Shown here one piece after another: positions 17,738-24,404 of a stretch of 64,000 nucleotides of DNA; position 1 is the first letter of the stretch; every line of letters begins with the position of its first letter. The translations under genes were made by a program, and so were the position numbers. The DNA is from Gracilimonas sp040904925. GTDB taxonomy: Bacteria; Bacteroidota; Rhodothermia; Balneolales; Balneolaceae. The stretch is taken from contig JBBDSP010000011.1 in assembly GCA_040904925.1 (NCBI GenBank), forward strand, positions 248,001 to 312,000, in the 5' to 3' direction. The notes beneath the pieces were generated by a model. It saw only the letters and a program-made list of their open reading frames with translations. It ran no database searches and was not told the origin of the DNA.

Positions 17738-17760
17738 GTAACAAGTCAGTGACTTGTTAC
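17738..17760. terminator. Perfect palindrome after DUF488
   Basis: GTAACAAGTCA-G-TGACTTGTTAC, an 11-bp perfect stem two bases after the DUF488 stop. No T run follows, so it may be an mRNA-end hairpin or another small repeat rather than a classic terminator. Confidence 0.5.
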
Positions 17761-17764
17761 TGAC

Positions 17765-17826
17765 CTACGGTAATATCTTCTCTGTTTCCAGATTTAACAT
17801 TTCGATGATAGAACCCGGAATTCTTA
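17765..17826 (-). pseudogene. Fossil C-terminus of a second cupredoxin gene
   Basis: Read on the minus strand these bases encode RIPGSIIEMLNLETEKILP and a stop. They match the last 19 residues of the cupredoxin at 18013-18480 at 17 positions, and both stop at the same place. Most base differences are silent (Pro, Leu, Lys, Glu and Asn codons), so the copy diverged while still functional. Homology ends abruptly at the Arg, where unrelated intergenic repeats begin. It is the remnant of a tandem or lost paralogue. Confidence 0.85.
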
Positions 17827-17852
17827 ACTGATCCCTAACAGCGACTATCCGC

Positions 17853-17980
17853 AAGATCAGCGTTATCCGTGTTCGATATTCAAGGTAATATCTTCACCGA
17901 TTGGTTCAAGCGTCCGCTTGGAGAAGTAATGTCATGACCAACCCTAATTCAACAACGCACAAGCGGACGCTTGCGCTAGT
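17853..17980. repeat. Intergenic repeats of families B and A
   Basis: ATCAGCGTTATCCGTGTTC (17856-17874) belongs to family B. TGGTTCAAGCGTCCGCTTG (17902-17920) and CACAAGCGGACGCTTGCG (17958-17975) form a family A element, with a perfect 14-bp inverted stem CAAGCGTCCGCTTG / CAAGCGGACGCTTG and a 39-base loop. The same element stands between the SUMF1-like gene and nirK. Confidence 0.8.
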
Positions 17981-18012
17981 TCTTGTATTTTAGCTTTTAA
18001 TATAGATGCTAA

Positions 18013-18480
18013 CTAAGGCAACACTTTTTCTGTTTCGCGGTTTAGCATTTCGATGATAGAACCCGGAATTCTTCCACCAGAGTAATCAGGTATCTTATCA
18101 ATTTCACCCACCAAAATTCGTCCGGCATGCCCCATTCGTTCATGGGGAAGACAGAAATAATCATACACTCCCATCTCTTCTAACGTTAAGAACCAAATCT
18201 GTCCTGAGGTGAGCATACCTGAGTCAAAAGATCGAGCTTTCTCAGGAATTCGTTGGGGCCGTCGGTTATCGGGATGGTAAGCGGTAACCGTGTGTAATCC
18301 TTCAACCACTTCAAACCTAATGACATCCCCGGGTTGAATTTGCAGGACCACCGGCTCAAAGCGGGCATCCTCAGCTATTCCCAGGACTTTTACGGTGAGG
18401 GTGTCTACAGGAGTGGCTTGGATTAATGTAGAAATTGACAGCAGAATCAGAAATAATATGTGTGCTCGAATATTCATCAT
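18013..18480 (-). CDS. Cupredoxin (plastocyanin/azurin-like), probable NirK electron donor
   Basis: 155 residues with a signal peptide (about 1-22). A type 1 copper site is visible: His63 (GLHTVTAYHP), then Cys110, His113 and Met116 in YFCLPHERMGHAG. The tail (GRIPGSIIEMLNRETEKVLP) is recognisable in a fossil copy downstream. Periplasmic electron carrier. It is the fourth gene of the nirK-SUMF1-SCO-cupredoxin set on this strand, so donation of electrons to nitrite reductase is a reasonable inference. It could also accept electrons from alternative complex III. Confidence 0.85.
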   Translation of the reverse strand: MMNIRAHILFLILLSISTLIQATPVDTLTVKVLGIAEDARFEPVVLQIQPGDVIRFEVVEGLHTVTAYHPDNRRPQRIPEKARSFDSGMLTSGQIWFLTLEEMGVYDYFCLPHERMGHAGRILVGEIDKIPDYSGGRIPGSIIEMLNRETEKVLP

Positions 18481-18495
18481 ATTTATAATATTAAA

Positions 18496-18578
18496 TCTGC
18501 GATCATCAGCAAAATCTGCGTCATCCGTGTTCTATTCTTTAGTCTATATTAGCCAAAGGGTGAATGTTATCACCCCTA
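18496..18578. repeat. Family B repeat and hairpin between SCO and cupredoxin genes
   Basis: TCTGCGATCATCAGCAAAAT and TCTGCGTCATCCGTGTTC (18496-18532) are the family B consensus, which recurs at 17853 and 22402-22489. AGGGTGA-ATGTTA-TCACCCCT at 18558-18578 forms a hairpin touching the end of the SCO gene and may act as its terminator or as a processing site. Confidence 0.65.
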
Positions 18579-19190
18579 TAAGTTCTCTAACATAGCTTCA
18601 ATAACAACTGCTGCATCTTCCATAGGTTGATTGAGGCCTTCCACTCGTTTGGCAACTTTGCCTTCGGTATCAAGAACCGTGACAAGATTTGAATGAGCAA
18701 AATGTCCATCACTTGTTTGCTGATATTTCACCCCAAGCATAGTCGCCAGCATTTTTATATCCGTGTGCTTTCCAGTGAGGAAATGCCATCCCGGAATATC
18801 AAGCTCTTCATATTCTGCATACTCTTTTAGAACTTCAGGTGTATCATTTTCTGTATCAAAAGAAACCGCCAGCACATTTACTTTTTGCTGAATGGATTCA
18901 TCCAGCGAGCTGTATAGTCTCCAGGTATCCTGAATAAGGATCGGGCAAACCTGGGTACAATTCCCATAGAACATCACTACGATCACCGGCTCACCTTGAA
19001 AATCACCTAACTTAACCGCTTCATTTCTGTGATCCGTGAATTCAGAATCTAAATGATATAGCGAATGATCTGCGTAGACCTCCCCGGCTTTTAAAGCTTC
19101 TTTTTCATGTTGGTGATGGCTGTGCTGTGCAACGGCTTCAAGAGTTAAGATCCCCAGAAAAGCCAATGTAAAAGTGATGAACGTTTTCAT
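18576..19190 (-). CDS. SCO1/SenC family copper chaperone
   Basis: 204 residues with a signal peptide (about 1-21). The thioredoxin-like fold carries the copper/redox motif CTQVC (FYGNCTQVCPILIQD, about residues 76-90) and the distal His in DGHFAHSNLVTVLD, the three SCO copper ligands. SCO proteins load CuA sites or reduce cysteines of copper enzymes. Its place between nirK and the cupredoxin suggests service to these periplasmic copper proteins rather than to the caa3 oxidase, which has its own SCO gene at 47694. Confidence 0.92.
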   Translation of the reverse strand: MKTFITFTLAFLGILTLEAVAQHSHHQHEKEALKAGEVYADHSLYHLDSEFTDHRNEAVKLGDFQGEPVIVVMFYGNCTQVCPILIQDTWRLYSSLDESIQQKVNVLAVSFDTENDTPEVLKEYAEYEELDIPGWHFLTGKHTDIKMLATMLGVKYQQTSDGHFAHSNLVTVLDTEGKVAKRVEGLNQPMEDAAVVIEAMLENL

Positions 19191-19204
19191 AGTGATTCCC
19201 CATT

Positions 19205-20005
19205 TTATGTTTGTGAAGATGACGGTACAGGCTGATCATAAGCACAGCGGAAGCCCACCATCCCGGTGGTAATTTTTGGATTGAAACTCATTCTTGTGAT
19301 ATAGCGAATGGATGCCGCATAACTGTACACGCTGCCCAGAGTATTCATCCGGCCAACGGTGCCGCAATCCAGGGAAAGTTCATCGGCAATGATCGGCTTG
19401 AAATCTTCCACCCATTCCATTACCAACCCAAACTGATCTTTCACCCCTGTTGTAGTTTCAATTCCGGTTGTACCTACGGGAGCTAAGTTTTTTACATCAA
19501 TGCCGGAATACCAGTTTATAAGTCCGGCACTGAATTTATTCATTTCAGCCTCAGAATCGAACTCCAGGAGTTGTGCCGAATATTCCCATTCATTTAGGGT
19601 TGGCAAGCGTCCGCCTTGGGCAGAGCAATACTCGTTCGCAGCAAACCAGGAAACACGTGTAACCGGACGATTTTCTCCCTGATTTTCATAGCCCGGATCC
19701 AGATCCGATTTCCATTCTCTTAGGTATCCCTTGTTGGTAAATATTGGCGGGATCTCAGATCGCCTCCATTCGGGATTTGCTTCAACAAATTCAAAAAACT
19801 GCTCGTTGGTAACTGCGGTTTCATCCATGTAAAAGGAATCAACCTGAATAGGCTCGCCTTCAACTTCGGGTAGCACGGAATGAAAAGATCCCGCCGGAAC
19901 TAATACCCTCGCCGTTTGTGAAGATGCTATCTGTGGAATTAAAGCGATCATCACAAAGATCAATAGTAGGGAGGAAAAAACTGATATGTTCGATTGGAAT
20001 CTCAT
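19205..20005 (-). CDS. SUMF1/formylglycine-generating-enzyme-like protein in nirK operon
   Basis: 266 residues, with a signal peptide (about 1-29). VDSFYMDETAVTNEQFFEFV, NRPVTRVSWFAANEYCSAQG and GRLPTLNEWEYSAQ are the SUMF1 fold, and the C-terminus ITTGMVGFRCAY matches its end. The catalytic copper-binding Cys pair of true formylglycine enzymes is not obvious, so a structural or metal-handling role is more likely than sulfatase activation. Located between nirK and SCO on the same strand. The 227-base spacer before it is full of hairpins. Confidence 0.82.
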   Translation of the reverse strand: MRFQSNISVFSSLLLIFVMIALIPQIASSQTARVLVPAGSFHSVLPEVEGEPIQVDSFYMDETAVTNEQFFEFVEANPEWRRSEIPPIFTNKGYLREWKSDLDPGYENQGENRPVTRVSWFAANEYCSAQGGRLPTLNEWEYSAQLLEFDSEAEMNKFSAGLINWYSGIDVKNLAPVGTTGIETTTGVKDQFGLVMEWVEDFKPIIADELSLDCGTVGRMNTLGSVYSYAASIRYITRMSFNPKITTGMVGFRCAYDQPVPSSSQT

Positions 20006-20036
20006 AGTTATATCTTCTAATTATTTAACAATCCAG

Positions 20037-20223
20037 GAGGGCGAGTATCATTCGCCCTCGCGGTAATTTTTTTCAGAATTTCAATTCACTATTGTGCTCA
20101 ACTGGTTCAAGCGTTTCGCTTGTACTAACCTTATCTATATCAACACCGCACAAGCGGACGCTTGCGCTAGTGCCGGAATTAGATCAGGATTTCAAAATGA
20201 ATGGGCGGACAGGCTGTCCGCCC
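20037..20223. repeat. Three palindromes in the nirK to SUMF1-like spacer
   Basis: GAGGGCGA / TCGCCCTC at 20037-20059; family A element TGGTTCAAGCGTTTCGCTTG (20103-20122) with CACAAGCGGACGCTTGCG (20149-20166); and GGGCGGACA-GGC-TGTCCGCCC at 20203-20223, ten bases after the nirK stop. Each could stall or terminate transcription, and together they may reduce expression of the genes behind nirK. Confidence 0.75.
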
Positions 20224-20232
20224 TACTTATTG

Positions 20233-21366
20233 TTATTTTTTTCGCGGACCTGCAATCAGTGTACCGGTTGCTCCTTTTTCGGCATCCACAAACTCGTGAT
20301 CGATCAGGATATACTTGCCTTCTTCAGGTACGATCATGTCGATAGTTGCAGAACCTGACGCACCAAGTAGTACAGTCTGCATGCCGCGCATTTCATTGAA
20401 TGGATGTCCTTCTAACCAAACCCGGTCAAAAATTCCACCGATCACGTGAAAGCTGGATGTTCCGCTTGGGCCGTTGTTACTTACATGGAATCGAACTCGC
20501 TCACCGGCCTTGGCTTCAAGAGGTTGGTCGTGCAGAATGGTTTGATGACCGTTGAATACTACGTGCGAAGGATTATTGTTTGAAGCACCTTCAAAATCGT
20601 AGGTATAAAGATCACCGGCTCCTTTGGTTAGGTAATACTCACTTTGTACGATCACATACTCACGGTCAACTTCGTAGCCTGTGTCATATCCATCTTTTGG
20701 AGATACCACAACCACTCCGTGCTGACCCATTGCTGTGTGCATCAACACACTCGGAGTTCCGCAGTGATAGATGTAAGAACCGGCATAGTTGGCTACCCAG
20801 TCAAACTTGATAGTTTCACCCGGACCAATGGTTCTCCATTTGTCATCTTTTGCTACAGTACCGGCGTGGAAATCCATAGAGTGAGGCATTGGCATAATGG
20901 CTTCACTGTTCTTTTGATAAGGATTCTGAGCCACCTGATTCATAAATGGTGAGCCGCCTTTATTTGGCTCGGTTATAGTGACTTCTTCATCCGAACGGTT
21001 CTTCATTACAAAGGTAATTCGGTCTCCTTCCTTCACGTGAAGTACCGGTCCCGGAACCGTTCCTCCAAATGTCCATGCCTGATAGCGAACCCCTTCAGCC
21101 ACTTCAATTTCCTGCACGATAATGTCGATTCGTACTTCGTGATGCTTGTTGCCCTCATAATCCAGCGGGGCCAGATCCGGGAGCATAGTCAGGTAATCTC
21201 CAACAACGGGAGAACCATCGTAATCTTCGGTATAGACTTCAGCTTCAGGCATACCGAATGTCATTCCATCTAAGGTGTACTCTGCGGTTTGAGCCAACAA
21301 CATCGAGCTCATTCCAAAGAAAACCATTCCGACCAAGAGGGTAATTTTTGATATTGTGCGTTTCAT
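20233..21366 (-). CDS. nirK: Copper-containing nitrite reductase
   Basis: 377 residues, signal peptide (about 1-26). Two cupredoxin domains. Type 2 (catalytic) copper ligands His167, His201 and His357 with the catalytic Asp165 (HSMDFHAG) and second-domain His307 (SSFHVIGG) are present. Type 1 ligands His162, Cys202 and His210 lie in YHCGTPSVLMHTAMGQHG. The axial Met expected five residues after His210 is Gln215, with Met213 nearby. Reduces nitrite to NO in the periplasm. First gene of the nirK-SUMF1-SCO-cupredoxin set, with an Rrf2-type palindrome 29 bases upstream of its ATG. Other two-domain oxidases are excluded by the His/Asp pattern. Confidence 0.92.
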   Translation of the reverse strand: MKRTISKITLLVGMVFFGMSSMLLAQTAEYTLDGMTFGMPEAEVYTEDYDGSPVVGDYLTMLPDLAPLDYEGNKHHEVRIDIIVQEIEVAEGVRYQAWTFGGTVPGPVLHVKEGDRITFVMKNRSDEEVTITEPNKGGSPFMNQVAQNPYQKNSEAIMPMPHSMDFHAGTVAKDDKWRTIGPGETIKFDWVANYAGSYIYHCGTPSVLMHTAMGQHGVVVVSPKDGYDTGYEVDREYVIVQSEYYLTKGAGDLYTYDFEGASNNNPSHVVFNGHQTILHDQPLEAKAGERVRFHVSNNGPSGTSSFHVIGGIFDRVWLEGHPFNEMRGMQTVLLGASGSATIDMIVPEEGKYILIDHEFVDAEKGATGTLIAGPRKK

Positions 21367-21394
21367 AGTATTGTGGTTTAGTTAGTTATTAGTT

Positions 21395-21414
21395 TTAAGA
21401 CTATTTTATCTTAA
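21395..21414. promoter_or_regulatory. Predicted Rrf2 operator 1 (nirK promoter)
   Basis: TTAAGA-CTATTTTA-TCTTAA, a 6-8-6 palindrome 29 bases upstream of the nirK ATG. On the minus strand it is nearly identical over 23 bases to the site before ric. A TAnnCTTA-type -7 element overlaps it, so binding would block transcription. Confidence 0.7.
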
Positions 21415-21472
21415 ATAAGATCAAATCATTTGCTTAGTACTTTTGAAATTAAAATAGAGGCATATTGTGAAT

Positions 21473-21492
21473 TTAAGATGAAGATGTCTTAA
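21473..21492. promoter_or_regulatory. Predicted Rrf2 operator 2 (nirK/HPP divergent spacer)
   Basis: TTAAGA-TGAAGATG-TCTTAA, and symmetry extends to eight-base arms ATTTAAGA / TCTTAAAT. It lies midway in the 285-base spacer between nirK and the divergent HPP-family gene, so it may serve both. Confidence 0.7.
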
Positions 21493-21651
21493 ATAAATTT
21501 TTGTATGATTAGGAATAGCCAAAGTTGAAGCTACGGCTTTACTTGATTGGGGTTTATGAAGGTCTACTCTGCCATCAAAGTAATTCCTGGGAAAGTTTTA
21601 AGTACACAATAAGAGTTCAATTATCTCTTTGGGGATGCTTACCTTTTAAGT

Positions 21652-22164
21652 ATGAATTACAAGCCAATTACCATTTCCCTCAAAGCAACTATGTTGATCT
21701 TACCATTAGGCATCATCGCGTGGTATTCTGGCAACGCATTCATCTTCCCAAGTTTGGGACCCACAGCCTATTTGATGGCTGTTGAATGGAATTCAAAATT
21801 ATCACTTCGAGAAGTTCTAGGTGGGCACATTTGTGGAGTTATCGGCGGATCGGTCAGCTACTTTTGGCTTGTAAGTCCGGCAACAATGATAAATCTCTCC
21901 GGGCTCCAATCCGAAGCCGGCCTTCAAATTGCACTTGGTGCAGGCCTTGCTATCTTTTTAACTTCGGTATTGATGATTTTAACAAAAACCAGTCATCCGC
22001 CCGCTTGCGCCACTACGTTAATTATCTCCCTCGGCTTTCTCCCGAAAATACACGATGGCTTGGTTATCGTTTTTGCGGTTGCTGTACTATATATACTATA
22101 TCATTTTTTATTTATGATAATAGAGAAGGCAAATAAGAACCGGAACTTCAAACAGAAAGGCTGA
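21652..22164 (+). CDS. HPP-family membrane protein, putative nitrite transporter
   Basis: 170 residues, four to five membrane helices. The HPP signature SHPPACATTLI is at about residues 118-128, and FIFPSLGPTAYLMA (about 28-41) is the other conserved loop. HPP proteins of cyanobacteria and plant plastids transport nitrite. Divergent from nirK across a spacer with two predicted Rrf2 operators, so a role in nitrite movement is inferred. With a periplasmic NirK, nitrite uptake to the cytoplasm would serve another use, so export or balancing is equally possible. Confidence 0.85.
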   Translation: MNYKPITISLKATMLILPLGIIAWYSGNAFIFPSLGPTAYLMAVEWNSKLSLREVLGGHICGVIGGSVSYFWLVSPATMINLSGLQSEAGLQIALGAGLAIFLTSVLMILTKTSHPPACATTLIISLGFLPKIHDGLVIVFAVAVLYILYHFLFMIIEKANKNRNFKQKG

Positions 22165-22168
22165 CTTT

Positions 22169-22366
22169 ATGGAAAGTAAGTCCAAACAACTTGAAATTGC
22201 AGAACAGATCCGTACTGCCTGCATTGATACTGCTAAAGAAGGATTTTTGGATGCATCTATGAGCGGACTTTGTTCGGAAGGCGCAATGGAAGCAGCTATA
22301 AGTGCTATGCAATCTTTGGACCTGGAGAAATTTGAATATAACCAAAGGCCCAAGCGGGACGCTTGA
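22169..22366 (+). CDS. Small conserved protein, repeat-derived C-terminus
   Basis: 65 residues, starting four bases after the HPP-gene stop. The helical core IAEQIRTACIDTAKEGFLDA followed by SMSGLCSEGAMEAAISAMQS resembles a short bacterial family sometimes labelled acetyltransferase; that label seems unfounded for a protein this small. The last residues (PKRDA) and the stop codon are encoded by an intergenic family A repeat that begins at 22351, so the original C-terminus was replaced or truncated. No function is assigned. Confidence 0.65.
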   Translation: MESKSKQLEIAEQIRTACIDTAKEGFLDASMSGLCSEGAMEAAISAMQSLDLEKFEYNQRPKRDA

Positions 22367-22370
22367 ACCA
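22351..22370. repeat. Family A repeat overlapping a gene end
   Basis: CAAGCGGGACGCTTGAACCA is the exact reverse complement of 7613-7632. It supplies the final five codons and the stop of the 65-residue gene. Confidence 0.8.
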
Positions 22371-22401
22371 GTTTGTGCGAGTCGGCATGAAACAGTTTAT
22401 A

Positions 22402-22489
22402 AACAATGGAATAGAACACAGATGAAACGGAGTGTTTTAAAATTCGCTGATTATACTATCAGTGATCATCAGCGTCATCCGCGTTCCAT
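22402..22489. repeat. Family B inverted repeat
   Basis: GGAATAGAACACAGATGA (22405-22422) and ATCAGCGTCATCCGCGTTCC (22468-22487) are inverted arms of the family B element, also present at 17853 and 18496. It fills most of the 147-base gap before the DUF3565 gene. Confidence 0.7.
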
Positions 22490-22513
22490 AATAAAACCCA
22501 TAACAGGCAAAAG

Positions 22514-22702
22514 ATGAAACAACCGATCATTGGATTTCACCAAGATGAAGAAGGCGATTGGGTGGCAGACCTCAAATGCGGGCACAAGCAACATGTTCGG
22601 CATGATCCGCCGTGGCAATTACGGCCTTGGGTGGTAACGAAAAAAGGTCGTAAATCAAAGTTAGGCATGGAGTTGAACTGCAAAAAATGTGATGAAAATT
22701 AA
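22514..22702 (+). CDS. DUF3565 protein
   Basis: 62 residues. GFHQDEEGDWVADLKCGHKQ followed by HVRHDPPWQLRPWV is the invariant DUF3565 sequence, and a CxxC pair near the end (NCKKCDEN) with Cys/His earlier suggests a small metal-binding domain. Function unknown. It often lies near stress or denitrification genes, as here. Confidence 0.88.
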   Translation: MKQPIIGFHQDEEGDWVADLKCGHKQHVRHDPPWQLRPWVVTKKGRKSKLGMELNCKKCDEN

Positions 22703-22746
22703 GTATTATCCAACTTGCAAACCTCAATAAATTATCAGGTAACATT

Positions 22747-23226
22747 ATGAGCTCTTCTGTTTTCTTCCGAACTGTTATATGTGGATTTATAGCAACATTT
22801 GCTATGGCTATGGTTGCTTTTCTGCAAGGTGCCATTGGACTTCCTGTTATTGACATCGGTCACATTCTTACCGAAAGTTTTAACCATGTTCATGATTCAG
22901 CCCCCTATCATATCGTTTTTGGAAATCTGGCTTTTAATATTATTGGCGTTGGTTTGGCGATAATTTGGGTTGTATATCTACAAAAGCGTATTCCGGGAAA
23001 TTGGCTGGTTCAGGGCGTCTTTTACGGCGTGATCATTTCAGTCATCGCCGGACTTATCGTCTTCCCCGTAGTTTCGGTAGCTGCCGGTGAGTCTTTTGGG
23101 ATCTTCTATTCTGAAACCTGGGTTCCCGGTAAATTAATTATCGCCGGATTATTGATGCACATTGCATATGGAATTGTTTTAACACAATCCTTGAAGATCG
23201 CCGGTGTGGATGGAGTGAATGGTTAA
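22747..23226 (+). CDS. Four-helix membrane protein (DUF6789-like)
   Basis: 159 residues with four hydrophobic helices (about 7-27, 55-77, 90-112 and 130-150). The pattern, with a His in the second loop (FNHVHDSAPYH) and helix-breaking Gly residues, resembles small DUF6789-type membrane proteins. Same strand as the HPP, small-protein and DUF3565 genes, 44 bases after the last. The family is tentative and the function unknown. Confidence 0.6.
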   Translation: MSSSVFFRTVICGFIATFAMAMVAFLQGAIGLPVIDIGHILTESFNHVHDSAPYHIVFGNLAFNIIGVGLAIIWVVYLQKRIPGNWLVQGVFYGVIISVIAGLIVFPVVSVAAGESFGIFYSETWVPGKLIIAGLLMHIAYGIVLTQSLKIAGVDGVNG

Positions 23227-23248
23227 TTTTTCATTCCTGTTTAACATC

Positions 23249-23284
23249 TTGCCCCTATTGTAGTAGCCACTACAATAGGGGCAA
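23249..23284. terminator. Perfect 16-bp hairpin before lplA
   Basis: TTGCCCCTATTGTAGT-AGCC-ACTACAATAGGGGCAA, a perfect 16-bp stem with a four-base loop, 22 bases after the preceding stop. There is no strong T run on the plus strand, but the stem is very stable and separates the HPP-side genes from lplA. Confidence 0.7.
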
Positions 23285-23318
23285 AATTTCATTATTAAAT
23301 TTACAATCCCTATTCATC

Positions 23319-24323
23319 ATGATATTTATTGACAACGAAGGTATCACTGACCCACAGATTAACTTGTCACTTGAGGAATATGCACTTCGCAATTTTGGGG
23401 AATCGGAGGATTATTTGCTGTTCTATATCAACAAACCTTCTATCATCATTGGGCGGAATCAGAATACCCTTGAGGAGATCAATGATGAATATGTGCGGGA
23501 AAATGATATTACTGTTGTCCGACGGATGTCTGGCGGCGGCGCGGTTTATCACGATCTCGGAAACCTCAACTTCAGCTTCATTACAAAATACAAGCAGAAA
23601 AACCTGAATAACTTCCTGAAGTTCAATGAGCCGGTGATCCGAATCCTAAAAGAAATGGGTGTCCCCGCAAAAATGAGCGGCCGAAATGATATTCTTGCCA
23701 ACGACAAAAAGATCTCCGGGAATGCACAATTTTCAACTGGTAAAAGAATGTTTTCACATGGCACTCTCCTCTTTAATACAGATCTTGGCGAAGTAGCCAA
23801 CGCCTTGAATGTGAAAATGAGTAAGATCCAGTCAAAGGGACATAAATCAGTTCGAAGCCGGGTGGCCAATATCATCGAGTTTATTGATGATAAAGAGATG
23901 ACCCTTGCTGACTTCAGGCAAAGAATTCTGGACGGCTTATATCAGGACCGGGAAAATTTTGAGACCTATAATCTCACTGAAGATGAATGGAATGCGGTTC
24001 ACGAACTTAAAGATGAGAAGTACGGAAACTGGGACTGGAATTACGGGAAATCACCCAAATTCAACATACAGCGAAGCAAGCGATTCCCGGTTGGAGAAAT
24101 TGACCTTCGACTGGACGTACAAAAAGGACATATCAAGAATCTTAAGATCTTTGGAGATTTCTTTGGGAAGGAATCGGTGCAGGAGGTGGAAGAATTGCTG
24201 CAGGGAGTTCGATATGAGCCGGAAGACATTGCAGCCTCTATTCAAAAAGTAGATGTGAAGGACTATTTCGGGAATATTGGGAAGGAAGAGTTTTTGAATT
24301 TAGTTTATGGAGAGGATGAGTAG
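23319..24323 (+). CDS. lplA: Lipoate-protein ligase
   Basis: 334 residues. The catalytic domain shows YINKPSIIIGRNQNTLEEIN, VVRRMSGGGAVYHDLGNLNFS, SGRNDILANDKKISGNAQ and the accessory C-terminal domain (WNYGKSPKFNIQRSKRFPVG). These match LplA, which adenylates lipoate and attaches it to E2 and glycine-cleavage H proteins. The length is typical for the two-domain form. It sits between a hairpin and a long inverted repeat and is probably monocistronic. Confidence 0.93.
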   Translation: MIFIDNEGITDPQINLSLEEYALRNFGESEDYLLFYINKPSIIIGRNQNTLEEINDEYVRENDITVVRRMSGGGAVYHDLGNLNFSFITKYKQKNLNNFLKFNEPVIRILKEMGVPAKMSGRNDILANDKKISGNAQFSTGKRMFSHGTLLFNTDLGEVANALNVKMSKIQSKGHKSVRSRVANIIEFIDDKEMTLADFRQRILDGLYQDRENFETYNLTEDEWNAVHELKDEKYGNWDWNYGKSPKFNIQRSKRFPVGEIDLRLDVQKGHIKNLKIFGDFFGKESVQEVEELLQGVRYEPEDIAASIQKVDVKDYFGNIGKEEFLNLVYGEDE

Positions 24324-24327
24324 GGTT

Positions 24328-24390
24328 AGCTTTCAGCGATCAGCCGTCAGCATTCAGTCCGCCTGATCTTACGGCTGAGTGCTGAAAGCT
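24328..24390. repeat. Long inverted repeat (family D) between convergent genes
   Basis: AGCTTTCAGC-GAT-CAGCCGT (24328-24347) and ACGGCTG-AGT-GCTGAAAGCT (24371-24390) form a 17-bp interrupted stem. It stands between the convergent lplA and SDR genes, where it could end both transcripts, and shares sequence with the repeat at 7588-7670. Confidence 0.8.
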
Positions 24391-24404
24391 GATTGCTGTT
24401 ACAT

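Noticed and set aside
19205..20005. Naming the SUMF1-like protein as a formylglycine-generating enzyme.
   Set aside because: The catalytic Cys pair is not evident and there is no sulfatase gene nearby.
21395..21440. FNR/Dnr box (TTGAT-N4-ATCAA) in the nirK promoter.
   Set aside because: Only a partial GATCAAA half is seen; the TTAAGA-N8-TCTTAA palindromes explain the region better.
21525..21785. 86-residue frame overlapping the HPP gene start.
   Set aside because: It is in another frame of a clear HPP-family gene and has no sensible protein signature.
7588..24390. CRISPR-like array from repeated palindromes.
   Set aside because: Repeats are isolated, of several families and not regularly spaced, with no cas genes.
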